Below are positions 46,601 through 59,500 of a stretch of DNA of 64,000 nucleotides, piece after piece. The DNA is taken from contig JALIZF010001834.1 of NCBI GenBank assembly GCA_029948255.1, positions 732,501 to 796,500 of the forward strand. The letters run 5' to 3'. The notes under the pieces were generated by a model. It was not told the DNA's origin, searched no databases, and saw nothing but the letters and a program-made list of their open reading frames with translations. Every line of letters starts with the position of its first letter. Position 1 is the first letter of the stretch. Both the position numbers and the translations under genes were made by a program. The DNA is from Telmatactis stephensoni (lineage: Eukaryota; Cnidaria; Anthozoa; Actiniaria; Isophelliidae).

Positions 46601-49600
46601 ATTCTGGGAGGATGCTGAATGCCACAAAAGAGAAACTTGAAGAAACTCGCAAAGAACTCTTGCGAGTTCAGTCTGAACTGATGGTATCTCGTGGAGAAGT
46701 TGAGGCCCATGTTATCGCAATGGAAAAGCAGCGAATTACTACAAGTAAAGTAATGAATGATATGGCTGCCGAAAGAAAAGCTTGCGAAGAAGACGCCGAG
46801 CAAAAGATGAATGAACTTCGTAAAGAACTGGAAACAAAAGAAAAACAAGCTTTGGAGAATCTTGACAGAGCTAGTAAAGAGTACGATAAAAAATTAAGGT
46901 TGGTAAACAATAATTTTCTTCGCTGTTTTTGTTTTCAAACCGAGACATTTTTTTCATATGTATTCTATATTCTTATCTTCTGTGAATAATTTTAGGCATA
47001 TAAGCGAGGAATTGAAGACAATGCACAAGAATGACAGAGAAGAAATGCACCAGAAAATTAACGCAGTTTCCAAACAAAGAGATGACTTAAAATTGGAGTT
47101 TACGGCCAAAGAAGAGGAACTAAAACAACTTGTTCAAAGAACACAACAGGAGACAGAAGAAGTTCGCGACGTTTATGAAAATATGCTGAATGAACTCAAA
47201 AATGAACTCGGTAAGAAGACAAGATATTTCAATCTAATTCAAACAAATTAGTACTAAATGCAGTGAAAACATATTTTAGATTAATATTTTTTATTCAGAA
47301 ATTGATTCGTTTGATTTTTTCAGAAAAAGAGGTTAAGAAAAACGAAGAAATGGCCATCTCCCTCAACAAGACAAGCGAACTTCTACAGCAGAATATCGCT
47401 CAACATGAGCAAGAGAAAATCAAACTCAACGAAGCTATAACGAGCGTTGAAGAAAATGCAAATCATTTGATGCAAGAGAACAACTTTCTGAATACCGAGG
47501 TTGAACGCTTAGTCCAAATCGAGAAGACATTGAACGAAAACGAAAGTATCTTGAAGAAAGAATTAGAAAAACATAAAGTTGAAGAAGAAAGCCTGAAGGC
47601 CGAGACAAGCAAGCTAAATTTCGAGGTTACGGCTCTGAAAGAATCTGAGAAGAAACTTCTCGAGGAAAAAGCTTCTTTAGAGTCTCAAATTGTATCTGCG
47701 AAAGAAAAGGAAGCCATGATTTTGGAAGAAAATGCTCTTGAAATTTCGTCTCTGAAATTGGAATATACAACAGAACTGGAATCTATTATTGAAAAACTTG
47801 AAAATGAGAATAAATCCAGCGTCTTAGAAATGAAGAAAAATAACCAGGAGTTGATTCAAAAGGTTGAGGAAGCCAATAAGCAAATCTTGAAGGCAAATGA
47901 GGAGAAGGAGGAAAAGATAAAGTGCATTGAATCCATGAAGGAAAAACTTGAAATGGTGCAACATGAAAAAGACGAACAGATAAAGAGGCTCAGTGAAGAA
48001 ATGAATATACAAGTTGAAGGATCGAATGAGGAAATAGCAAAAATGAAGGCTGAGAACGAAGCAAAATTGAAAGAATTTCACGAAGAAATGGCAAAGAAAG
48101 ATGAGACATTCAAGAGAGAAATTATACACCGGAAGGCAGATCATGAAAACATAGTGAAAATGCTAAACGAAGAGATGGAGAAGAAAGATGCGGCTTCTAA
48201 GCAAGAATTTACTCAGCTAAAAAGTAACACCGAAAACAAAATAAAAGAACTAAATGAAGAGATCACTAACCTTTCGAAGCAGATGTCTCTGAGAGAGGAA
48301 GCATCAGGAAAAGAAATAGACAAGAGAGATAAAAGCTTGGAGGAGTTGACCCAAAGCTTTTCCAAGCTAAAACAAGAAATGGACGCCACAGAAGTGAGAC
48401 TGCTCGACATAACACGCGAGAGAAATGATCTCGAGAAGGAACTGGCAAAGGAAAGTAATACCGGTCGTGAGAAAGTAGAAGCGCTTTCCTTTCAGAAAGA
48501 CCAGATGAAAGCCGAGCATTCCAAAGTTGTTCAAGAGATGATGTCTACTTTGCAAGAAGAACGGAAAAACCATAAAGAAGAAAGGAGAGACTTAAAAGAT
48601 CAACTGGATAAAGCTTGTCATGGTTTAAAGGTGAGCGTCATTGTTAAAGTTCTGAAAAGAAAGATATTTTAGATTTGGTATCTATCATTTTATGATGGTA
48701 TAAATTTTAAGATTTCTTGAAGGCTATCAAAATTTATGATTCTAAGTTTTTTAATGAATTCTATCTTAACCATATTTCCGGTAAAAATAGCCAACCACGA
48801 TAGGCTACAAAAATTATCTCGTTACAGCTGTACACAGGCCAGCTTCGTAAAACTTGATGACAAATTTCATGATACAAAAACTAACGACCCTTGTACACAA
48901 GCAAATTTTCTGTGACCAATGTGTTGGGTCGTGTGGATAAGAAAATTCGACCACATTTCATATGGCAAATGCATTTATCATATAAAATATCTTGCACATA
49001 TAAACGGGGAAAATCCATTTGTTCAATCTTGTGTTCTGTTATCCAGGTTGCAGCAGACAACATTGAAGAATTCAAAGCTACCATCGAAGAACTTGAACAA
49101 AATGTGGTTACCGAGAAGTCCAGAGTGAAAACCTTGGAAGTAGAGCTGGATAAAGTGAGAGAGGACTCCAAGGACAAACAGAGGAAGATATTTGAAGACG
49201 CAGCCAAGAAGACTGGAGCAATGGAAGAAGCCTACGAGACGGATCGTAGTAACTGGAAAAAGAAACTCGACGATGCCTTAGAAGAAAACATAACCCTGAG
49301 AAGTGAGATGTTTGAGAACTCACAGAAACACTCGGCTGAAATGATAGAGTTGAGGCGTCATGTACAAGAGATAGAGGACCGGGCTGCTGTTGAAGAGAGG
49401 AAACTTCGTGAAGAAATTCGTGGTTTTATAGGAAGTCTTGCCAACGAGCGCGTGACTAGTAATGACCTGAAGGAAAAACTACAACAACTTGAGCAGAAAG
49501 AGTGTGAACTTGTTCAATCGTTGAATTCAAAAGAAAGAGACAACACTGAACTGAAAGAAAAGTTAGAACTGTTGGAAAATAAAGGAAGAGAACTTCTTCA

Positions 49601-51572
49601 GTCGTTGTCACAAAAGGAGAAAACACTGAAAGAGAAAAGCGAGGATATGCAAGCCAAGGAGAAGACAAGAATAGAAGAATCAGAGAAGTTGAAGAGCGAG
49701 TTTGAGGCTGAGAAGAAAAGTATCCAGGAGAAGGCGGTGGAACAGGTACAAGAGAAGACCAAAGAATCTGAAAAACTTTATCAAGAAGTAGAAGAATTCC
49801 GGAAGAAAGTAAAACAAATGTCAGTTGATTTCGACAAAGAGAGAAAGGCTTACAAAACAGAATTGGAAAAAGAATTACAGAAACAAGCAGACAGCCAAGA
49901 AGAATACACAAAAGAAATTGAAAGCTTAAAAAATGAAATAAAAGCAAATGCAGACAGCAAGGACAAAGAAGCTGATGAGATGAAAGTTACAATCGAAGAA
50001 GCCAAAAAGGAGCTAGAATTGGAAATTGAAGGGCTCAAAATAAAGTTGAAAGAGAGTACTTCTTCAGTAAATAACTTGCAAAAATCCTTAGAATCCACGA
50101 CGGAGGAGCGAGACAAAATCGTATCAGAGCATGAAAAATCTGAAGAAACTTGGAAAAATTCCGAAAACGATTTGAAAAACAAGTTAACTGAACTTGAAGA
50201 CGAGTGCAAGGTTCTAAAAGAAAAGCAACAATCAATTGTCAGAGACGAAGAGGAGGTGAAAGCCATGACTGACCTCATTGAAAAATTAGAACAAGAAAAT
50301 ACAGAATTTGAAGAACAACTTCAAGAAGAACGAGCCACGAATCGCCGTCTTGGGACGCAAGTGAACTCATTAGAAGCTCAACTCAAGCACGCAGACATGA
50401 CAATAAGAGAAAAGGATCAGACTCTCAAAAAGATCCAAAGCCAATCTGATGATGTGAAGAGATCAAGGAAACAGGTGCTGATTGACCTTGAGAAAGTCAT
50501 TCCAGTTGAAAACGTCCAGGATTACCTAGATGAGAGTTCTTCGGCAACTGTTGAAGAAGAGCTCGAGCCATTGATGAAGATAGACGAACTGGGTAGTTGT
50601 GGTGGTAGCAGCACAACATCTCTTTCCTCTGCGAGATCAGACCTCACAAAATCATCCACATCTCTGACGTCCTTAACTAGATCAAGTCTACGAAGCACCA
50701 CTGGGGGACGAACTGCCGCAAGCCGTCGACAAAGTGCAATCTACCTCAAAGGAAACACACCCCCAGGAAAGCGAACAACCGCAAGTGCTGCCTTTTTCAT
50801 TGTAGGCGATGAGTTTGCGAAAGATATGGAGCAAGAACCCTTCGATTATGATTACGACTGGGAACGTTTAGCCGAGTTGGAGAGACGAAATACCATCTGC
50901 AAGCCTCACATGAAGACGTCGTATCCCATTGAAACGCAAACTCGTCCCGATGATAACAAGAATAAGACTCTTCTAAGCAGCATTTCTGATTCTGGCTACA
51001 GAACAACGTTGAAGAGGAAATCCGAGGAAGTTGCAGCCAGTGAAACAAGTAATTATAAACTACGCAAAGAACAACCAAACTCCAAGTCCGAAGGACATCT
51101 TAAACGGAGCAAGTCCAAGAGAATCGCCGAGAAGATGACTTCCAAGATAAATTCACTGCGTTCCAAATCCAATGAGAATAAAGATGCCGAAGATGCCGAA
51201 AAACAGAAAGGCGGCTCTGGAAACTCAGTGGCATTTAGCATTGACATAACACCTCCTACGAAGAAAGGTAAAGCCAATTCAGGCTCAAAAATTGCTGCAA
51301 ATAAAAACAAAGAGTCAACCAAGGAAGGAGAAACAACGGCAAGCAATCCAACCAAGAAAGGCAATACGGCCTTCACAATTGAAAATTCTCCGCCAAAAAA
51401 GATCCCCAGTGAGTTGAAGCCCAAACGTCAGCGCACAATCAACAGATCCACGGCGTCTACACGACTGGTATTCGAGAAAGACAAAGAAGTTTGCAAGGAG
51501 GCGAAGAAGAAGGAATATTTGAGTAAAACAAATAGGAAGCCACTGCGTAATGCGAACACCAAAACCAAATAG
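40614..51572 (+). CDS. NUMA1: Nuclear mitotic apparatus protein (NuMA), complete, 17 exons
   Basis: Spindle-pole and cortical dynein adaptor that orients the spindle with LGN/Pins. Exons: 40614-40649, 41095-41186, 41574-41659, 42865-42938, 43121-43304, 43875-44023, 44507-44630, 44769-44886, 45023-45128, 45363-45506, 45602-45695, 46137-46309, 46393-46472, 46572-46898, 46996-47210, 47324-48630, 49047-51572. All phases fit and the product is 1944 aa (human 2115). Residues 1-157 form the Hook-like domain, starting MNNGRAEALLQWVNS. About 208-1570 is a continuous coiled coil, with NSLEAQLKHADMTIREKD near its end. The Ser/Thr/Lys-rich tail contains DWERLAELERRNTICKPHMK (from about residue 1707, at 50856), the LGN/Pins-binding motif. 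Further on are VAFSIDITPPTKK and TAFTIENSPPKK, like the human AFSILNTPKK, here duplicated. Several KR clusters could serve nuclear import. Confidence 0.95.
40757..41033. repeat. Palindromic MITE (gggccatttccattttatatcc)
   Basis: The ends gggccatttccattttata and tataaaatggaatggccc are inverted. The interior is CCCCC-rich. A relative in the same gene, 41283-41528, has atttgcattttatatccac and its inverse. Lies in NUMA1 intron 1. Confidence 0.75.
41283..41528. repeat. Palindromic MITE relative in NUMA1 intron 2
   Basis: The arms include ccctgttgaggaca / tgtcctcaacaggg and cttactcccttgga repeated, bounded by gcattttatatcc and a degraded partner. Confidence 0.65.
41734..41996 (-). mobile_element. 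tRNA-derived SINE, family 2
   Basis: On the minus strand the head has an A-box-like tggcacagttgattagtgc (about 41969-41987). The B box ggtcccaagttcgattccc is at about 41931-41949. The body continues to a ggtcctttaccttttacc tail at 41734. The body matches 37322-37435. The tRNA cloverleaf is incomplete, so this is not a tRNA gene. Confidence 0.8.
42281..42579 (+). mobile_element. Palindromic MITE, family A copy 3
   Basis: Same structure as 31096-31385: gatataacatgcacgctgat ... gtttatatcacagaacagag, then tttgatattccttaaa. In NUMA1 intron 3. Confidence 0.75.
43352..43622. mobile_element. Palindromic MITE in NUMA1 intron 5
   Basis: Long inverted arms: accttacagtgctgcgcttc / gaagcgcagcactgtaaggt, gacatctttttgacaacttt / aaagttgtcaaaaagatgtc, and gcttcactttgatgtctcga with its mate. 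Nearly the whole element folds on itself. Confidence 0.85.
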
Positions 51573-54500
51573 ACATAAATTCACAATTGCACGAGCTGTA
51601 GTATTGCTCGTAAATGTCGGTGTATTTTTCGAACACGTGGGATGTGTATACAAATGTTTGCGCCTACAATTGTGACTTTGGTCCGCAAGTTATTTCTGTA
51701 GTGGTGTTCTTAGTTTGATCAACAAGACAACCATTACTGAAATGACTACATCCCCATTGTATTGTACATAGCGTTTTGGTGGATGTAATAGGAATAGAAG
51801 CTTTAAAAATGCACTTTTGTGAAGTTGGGTTATAGAGGGATTTCGCGGCAGACATGTTTGTGGTCAAAATAATAGTGATTTTCTCCCAGGAAAAATAGAA
51901 TGTTTTGTCATTCAAAAACTTTCTATTGTACTTGCCCACAAACATGGCTGCCATGAAATCCCTCTATAGAGGCCCTATATACGAGCAAAATAACACGCGT
52001 CTTATCTCTGACACGTTTTATTCTAAGACGATGTTCCTCGCTAAGTCGCGTTTTAGACTAATATTGCCGTTTATACGTATAGGTTCGCGTCTTATCTAAG
52101 TCATGTCTAACATAACACGCGTTGTTGTTCGTATAAATTGTTCTATTATGCATCGTGCGGTAAGTGGTCGACCGGCAACTACATTTCCGTCCACTTACCA
52201 ACCACTTGACGACCACTTACCAGCTGCCACTTATCGATCACTTACCAACCACTTATCGATCACTTACCAACCACTTATCGATCACTTACCAACCACTTAT
52301 CGATCACTTACCAACCACTTATCGATCACTTCACAACCATATTATTACCAGAAAGTTGACTAGGATAAAACACAGCTTGATAAAATATACAAAAGTAAGT
52401 TATTGCAAAAAATCCAGGAAAGTATTTAGCTCACAAGTGTAGGAAACTTTGGAAATGTTTGATTCCAAATTGTTGCATTTTTCTCTTTCTGAAATGAGGT
52501 ATTCGATGATGTTTAATAGTATCTAGACCTTAAAATCACCTCATTTCTCCCATTATCAAAATGACAGTCCTGATTTTGCCGTCTACATGATAGTTTAATA
52601 TTTTGATTACCGTCAATCTGCCCTGTCCACGAACGATCGCCTGCAAATACTGCTGCCTCACATTGCATGGCTGCATTGGCAGACTACATAAACCAGAGTG
52701 GACTTCTTTCCTTCATTAATCCAACATTTTGGATTTTTTCAGCTTTTCATTGTAAATTTGATTGGCAAGAATCAAAACACTAGACTATCGCCTACACATT
52801 TTTCAGGGTGGGCTATCACTTTGGATAACAGTTGTATATAGTAGTAAAATATCACAGGGGGTTACTCAATAATCGTTTTACATGGGAAAGCTCTGTCCAA
52901 GGTTGTGAAAACCTACATAGCACTCAGTTGATGTATTCATAAAATCTATTGTATTCTATTGTCATTCTATCTGTTGTTTTATGTGTTATTCATTATATTT
53001 TTATGAATATATTACATCAATGGCGTGCTACGTAGGTTCTCCCGTCCAAGGTTGAAACCCTTACTCTTTTAGCCCCGTTTACATGGCAACCTTTTCATGA
53101 CATGGCACCTTTAAATCTTGGCACACAGACCTACAGCACCCCTATAAGGTCATTACATTTTCTGTTCACAATGCCAAAAATGATGGACCTGTGTGCCCAG
53201 GGCCAGGGTGCTATGCCCTAAAATTGTGTATATACTATTTTTGGACCTAGCTCTTCCATATTCCTTTCAAAGAAAATAATACCCCCATTCAAAGATAGTT
53301 TCCATACAATTACCTTACCATAAGTCAACTGAATTATGAAACCTCAACCCTTTTACTTGCCTCCAGGATAAAGGGTACCCATATGCTTCCATAATACTAA
53401 AAGAGCAAAACTCAGTATAATTATTTGATGTCTGTGTGATGTTCATGGTGACTAAGGTTATTTTTAGTAACTTCACCATCACGTGCAAGGCTTTTGAACA
53501 AGAGAATTCAAATGTCGAAAGTGAACGGTTCCGTCTGCGTGCACTTCAAAAATCAAATTCCATTGTTTGAGAGCCTTGTACATCGCACAGACATCAATAC
53601 CGAGTTATGGTCTCTTGGAAAAACTTAGCACCTTTGGGCAGAGACTCCCTGTATCATTAGGAGTACCCCCAGGGTAAAATATAAGATAGTTGTTGGTGAA
53701 TGAAGCACAATTATTAAAAGTATCACAAATTGATGTGCTGGTTTATTGAACAAATAAAGTACATCTTGTGTGTCACTAGACAATTGACAAAGTACCACAG
53801 TTTACACACCACAAGCTGCAGTTTATTAATTTCTGGGTTGGTGAAAGGTTTGGCCAGAATTTTCTGAATTCAATTTCATTGTTTTCTTTGAGAAAAGATC
53901 AACTAAGTACTTTGCATAGAGATAAAATTATTTTGTAGTCTGTCATCAAAGCCAAGTGTTCATGTTATGGTTAAAATTTTCCACTGGTTTATTTATTTAT
54001 TTATTTATTCTAAGATAAGGTTAGATTTAAGGTTTTATGGTGGGAAGTTATAATGACTTCACTTTCAAGTACACACGAGTACAATGGAAATAATGTCTAC
54101 TACAATCTAAAATCTATTTCACAGGTTGTGACGTGCTAGCTTTTAAGGCTCAGCACACATGAAGCAGGACAAGTAGTCCCTGTATGTACTACTTAGGAGA
54201 CATGCCAAAAGCCATGCCAGATTTTTGTCCCCTATAACTCAAGGGGAATATCACTACCCCTGCATCATGTCTCTGCAGCAAGTCCCTAAGTGTGTGCCAA
54301 GCTAAAAGGGCAACTTTAATGCTCCACATCCCTTGTGTTCAAACATTAATTTCAATGAGTTATTATTGTACATTTTTGAGAGCACTTTGCCCAAACATTT
54401 GTTACACTGACAGCAATCTTGTTGTTTGGTCAAGACTAAGAGTAAGATTATGTAAATGGTAGCAAAGAAACCTCCAAAAGTACACATATAAAAACTATAA

Positions 54501-56515
54501 ATTGAAGTGAATCTTGAAAGTGGAAACATAAACCAGTGAAAACAATTCCATTCACAACAAAGAGGAAAACCTCAGTGATCCAGGGTCCACTTGAAAGGAG
54601 AAAACATCCAAAATGGAACAAAGCTATTTCCAGATTTTTGTCTTACTTGCCTAGTATTTAGTTTATTTACAGACTCTGTCCTAAATATTTTGGTGCAAGC
54701 CTGGGGCAACATGACTATACAACATGATTGTCCCAAAAGTATCCATGTACCTCGCTCTGCCATCCTGCACATATTAGGAAGTTTAAGATTGTACAACAGT
54801 AACATTGATGAAGATGTGACAAAAAAGTGCCCTATTCATTTTTTGCTCAATCTATGCCTTGTACTCGTTTGCACCTGAATCTTGTGTTCAATATCCCATA
54901 AAATGTCAAAACACATGAATAGTACATGGTTACCGGTAAGCAAATTACGAAAGAAAAATGTTTGGCCAAAACTATTTCTCGTCAGTAGAACATGGTCAAC
55001 GTGAAACTTTGGAGTTTGCCATTATGAATTGGCAGAAGATGGTTGAAATCTACTTATTTACTAAACATTCCATGTGTCAGCTCTCTTCTTCTTGATTAAT
55101 CCTATTGTTTTCTACCACCGTTGTCGGTGTTGCTGTCATACAATCTTAAACTCTCTATTATCCAACTGACCTCAACACAAATACAGTACCAGACACATCA
55201 CAAGTTTTTCTGCAAATATCTATGATTTGCTGCACAAGTTTTTCTGCAAACATCTATGATTTGCTGCAGAAAAAAATTGTACAAGAACTTGACCCTAAAC
55301 CTAAAACTACTCATGCAAGTGTTGCAGGGGATGGACACATGATACCATTCTGTTACATACAGCTTTGCAGAAAATGTTTCAAGGAATGTTGCATTGTGTG
55401 TCCACCCCTGTACAATATTAACAGCTGTTTTCAATATTCTACAAACTCTGACATTCAAGTGCCAACTGGCACTTTTGCTTCTGTCAATCAAAGCAAACAT
55501 ACCCCGAACATCCAGAAGCACAACCAGAAGCCTTCAAGTGTTTTGTGGGCAGAGTTCCAAAAAGTGTTCAACAATGTTCAAAGTTTTCCGACAGAAGAAA
55601 AATGCCAATATGGCAAGTTAGCATTTGAAATGTCAGAGTTCGCAGAAGTGAAAACCACAGTAAGTTACCAATTGAAGTAAAATCCTAAACCTGAACTTGC
55701 ATTGCCTACAACTTTTGCAGGGGGAGGCACAATGCAACTCTCTTTTGCACATAATGCATAAAAGGCTGTATAATTGTGTGTACGGGCCTTTAATTTGCCT
55801 ACCTCTGTTTTATGGGTATTTGATTGCAAAATAAAACGTTTTGAAAACCAGTTTAAAAGTCACTTATTTGACATGGCAAAAATTGAGCTCAGTTGGATAA
55901 TAAATAAGCCTCTTGTGCATTTGTTTTTGTGTGTAGGATGTATCTGGATATTTTAACTTGTAACCTGTCTTTAGGCTCATGAAATACTTTGTATGGTGCT
56001 AACCATACATACCTATGTTCCCAGGAATATTTTTTCCTTTCATGGCAAAATTTGGAATGGTGGAACCCCCTGAAACCCATGAGGTCATGAAAACAAACAT
56101 CACCTCACACATTTACCACAATGACAGACTACAAATATCACCAAAGAATAAGTTCACCATGTAGAATGTTGCAAAATAATATTCTAAAAACTATAAACAA
56201 TTTTTCTGTGATTGTCCTCTTATTATTCTTCACTGTTCGGCACAAATGACATCCCTTAGAAGTAGTGTGTGGTGTCAATTCATAGGTTTTGGCCAAAGTC
56301 CACTGGAGAAGACAGCATTGTTCTCAAGCACAAGTTGTTTTGGAAGACCACTTAAATTCATCAAGTTCGTCTATAACATTCAAAGCAGATTTCAAGAGTC
56401 TTATGGCTGCATCTTCTGCTTGAAAATGGTGACAGAATGACAGTTCACAAATACTTTATATTGGTGTTTTCCATTTCCAAATGAAAGATGATCTTGTTTA
56501 GAATTGTATTCCAAC
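51573..56515. other. Convergent intergenic region NUMA1/NAA15
   Basis: No supported gene. It contains an inverted repeat at 51829-51970 (ttatagagggatttcg ... catgaaatccctctataga). A 22-bp minisatellite lies at 52184-52338 and a degraded MITE at 53440-53610. A 33-bp direct repeat is at 55203-55269 (gtttttctgcaaatatctat and its near-copy). The 152-codon frame 55222-55680 has no recognisable domain. Confidence 0.5.
52184..52338 (+). repeat. 22-bp minisatellite (accaaccacttatcgatcactt)
   Basis: About five to six near-perfect units of cttaccaaccacttatcgat followed by ca, preceded by diverged cgaccacttaccagctgcca units. The periodic protein frames across it are artefacts. Confidence 0.9.
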
Positions 56516-59500
56516 CTATGCTACTCCATCACAAACTGGCTCATTCCCTGATGGCTTGTCTAAACCATTGACTTTTGGGACATCTTCATCTCCAATAAAA
56601 AGGGTTGCTAAACTGAAAAGCTGATGACAACTGCTACGATATTTTTGAGATACTGATTCACATTTGCCAAATTCTTCTTCCATAATTGAATTTGTAAACT
56701 TTTGTGCAGTTCTGCAAATATTTGCATAATGTCAGTTGAAGAAGTTAGTACATAAAACAGAAACAAGTTTCCAATTGAAAGCATTGGGGGCTACAAAATT
56801 GTACTTTAATGACTTTGTAAATTGTAAAACTCTTCTTCCCTGCCAGCAGAGCATTCTTTTCTTAATGATTTGGGGAGAGAGCCTGGAGACGAAGCCTCTG
56901 CCATAATCCATTGAATTCTGTGGTCTAGCTGACTTCCACAACATGGACAGGAAAACACATTTCAAAACTGTTTTTTTAGTGACACATTCTTGAGCTCTGG
57001 AAGTGTTTTATGTTGTTTTTGTTTTTTGTTTTGCTAAGGGATAGCTCGGATAGCTCTATCTATTCTCTGTGCAATCAGCAAGCAAGCTACCAATAGAATG
57101 AAAGAAAAATAAAAAAGCACTGCTTCATGCTGAGTGCAGATTTAGTGCATGTGGGGATTGATCAGCACATGAGAAAAAGTTGAGAAAAGCACAAGGTATA
57201 GCTGTGCTATGCCCACCACATGCCACAAAGCAAGTATTGGTAGGGTAGTTGGTAGGTGTCAGTCATTGTTGTGGTTGATTTAGCAAACAGAATGGGATAA
57301 TTGAGCAGGATGTGAGATAATAAAAGCATCACATTTGTTTGTTGTGTCACTACAGCAATAGATCCTTATGATGCTAGCGTGACATTATAAAATATTTTAT
57401 TCATCAAAAAAACGAATTCACTATCAAATTCATCACATCGATATTGGTAAAATTGCAGAGTTTCGTAAAGATTGCCCTTAAACTGACGAAGTTATGAATT
57501 GTTGAAGCTAGATATTTTTGTGGAATTTTTATAGAAAATGTATGTGTTTAGCATGGTAATGAGGCTTGGCGGGCATGTGATGCCTATCCACTGTACATTA
57601 ATTTTCTTTGTAAAAATGCTAAGTTTTAAAAATTCACATTTTTGTCAGTTTAAGAGCAATCTCTCCAAAACTTTGCAGTTTTACTAATATCAATGTGACA
57701 AATTTGATAGTGAATTCCTTTTATTCCGATAAATCAAATAATTTATGTCACACAAGTTTGCATGATATGGGTCTATGGTGTTGCAAAACCATGTTTCAGG
57801 ATGCCATTCTACTTGTTTTTGCATCATCTTCTTGATGTCAATGACAACAGTGGCCATATGAACAAATATTGGTCTGTGCACATATGGCACCATCTTTCAT
57901 GTCACATAGTGTGTTTGCTAATCAGCCTACCATATTTACTCGAATAAGCGCCCAGCGCTTATTAAATCTTTCACGTCTAAAACGGGCGCTTATTCAGGGG
58001 AGGTGCTTTATTCGAGGGAGGCGCTTATTCAGCGGGAGGAAGCGTGTACACAACTGTCAAAGTATGATTTCCTCTTAATATCAATAATATCAATGTTACA
58101 ATACTACAACAGTACTGGTATTAGTATACTATAACAAGGTGCGAGGCGCTTATTCAGGGGAGGTGCTTATTAATTTTTTTGTCCAAAGGGGGCGCTTATT
58201 CGGGGGAGGCGCTTATTTGGGGGAGGCGCTTATTCGAGTAAATACGGTATTACTAGGTTATTGACTGACAACCACCAAAACAGTGTTTAGTCATCTCCTA
58301 TCCTGATATTATATGTGATGAATTGAATTCTAGCACTATTAAGTTGTTTTTACCTTTATATTTCTGTCTACAAGATTATCTGATAAATCTGTAACCAGAG
58401 CTAGTGCTTCATCTTTATGACTTGAATCTAGGAAATACATCATCTTACCACCTAGTAAATGGTGAAAATCACTTAGTATGGCATGACTTTAATGGTAAAT
58501 AAATCCCTTCTGGCATTATTAATATATCAAAGGATAAAGTCCAAGGACAAGAGATGTTGAAAAAATGAAAATTTGACAGAGAAGTGAAGATTAATTTTGT
58601 AACATGGTATCTTAAGGACCATCTCTCATCTGAGAATTACTTAAGGATAGGACAGCCAATAATTAAAACCTTACCTGCTAATCTCATAAGTATGGAATTC
58701 TTGCCTTTCTCAATAAATTTATTGTTAAATTGTACAATGTCTTGGTCACCAACGATAGCATTGAGTTCTTGTTTGATAACTAAAGCAACAGGCTCTTTGA
58801 GGTCCTTGGCTTCTGAAACTATGTCAATTGGTGCAAGAAAATGTTATTAGTTGCAATGCAGTGCCAGTGCAGAGTACATTGTAGAAAAGATCATGCACAT
58901 AATTTATCAACCCCTATTAGCAACTTGCAACGCAACTAAATATTGTTGTAAGCTGCAGCATATAACATCTATCATGTGACCTGCAATGCAGTAGATATTT
59001 GTGCCAGCTAATCACAAGTGCAGTGACTGGTGATCACATCATGATATTATCAGATATTATCTGGTCACATACTAAGAAAGAGTGGCACTGCGAGTTGCAA
59101 AGAGAGCTGCAAGAGTCTGACATCTTGCAAGCAACTTGCAATGGTCTGCTTTTGTCCAGCTTTAGTCCAGAGATGAAATTAAGTTGTGTAGAGCGTAAAG
59201 GAAAGTTATAGTTGTGTTTATCTTACCTTTTTTAGAAAATCTGACTATACATTCATGTAACTTGGGATTGTCAGGATCAATACGATAAGCCCTCTTTATT
59301 GATTGTAACATCAATAAAAGTTTGCCTGAAAATTTATAAAAAAGAATGAAATCTAAGGTACAATCAATCTGCAAATTACTTGACCAAGTACATGTATGGA
59401 AGTTGTATAAAAAATAAAAATACTGTATATCAACATTGTAAACATGTGACCTTACAAGTGTACCTTTTCGATAATAAACTTCATATGCCATCAAATGAGT

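Noticed and set aside
45893..51653. Many minus-strand ORFs of 60-163 aa
   Set aside because: Antisense shadows of the NuMA coiled-coil exons (Phe/Ser/Leu-rich complement of Glu/Lys-rich coding).
55222..55680. 152-aa plus-strand ORF
   Set aside because: No recognisable domain, begins inside a direct repeat and no supporting splice or promoter features. Kept only as a remark in the intergenic entry.
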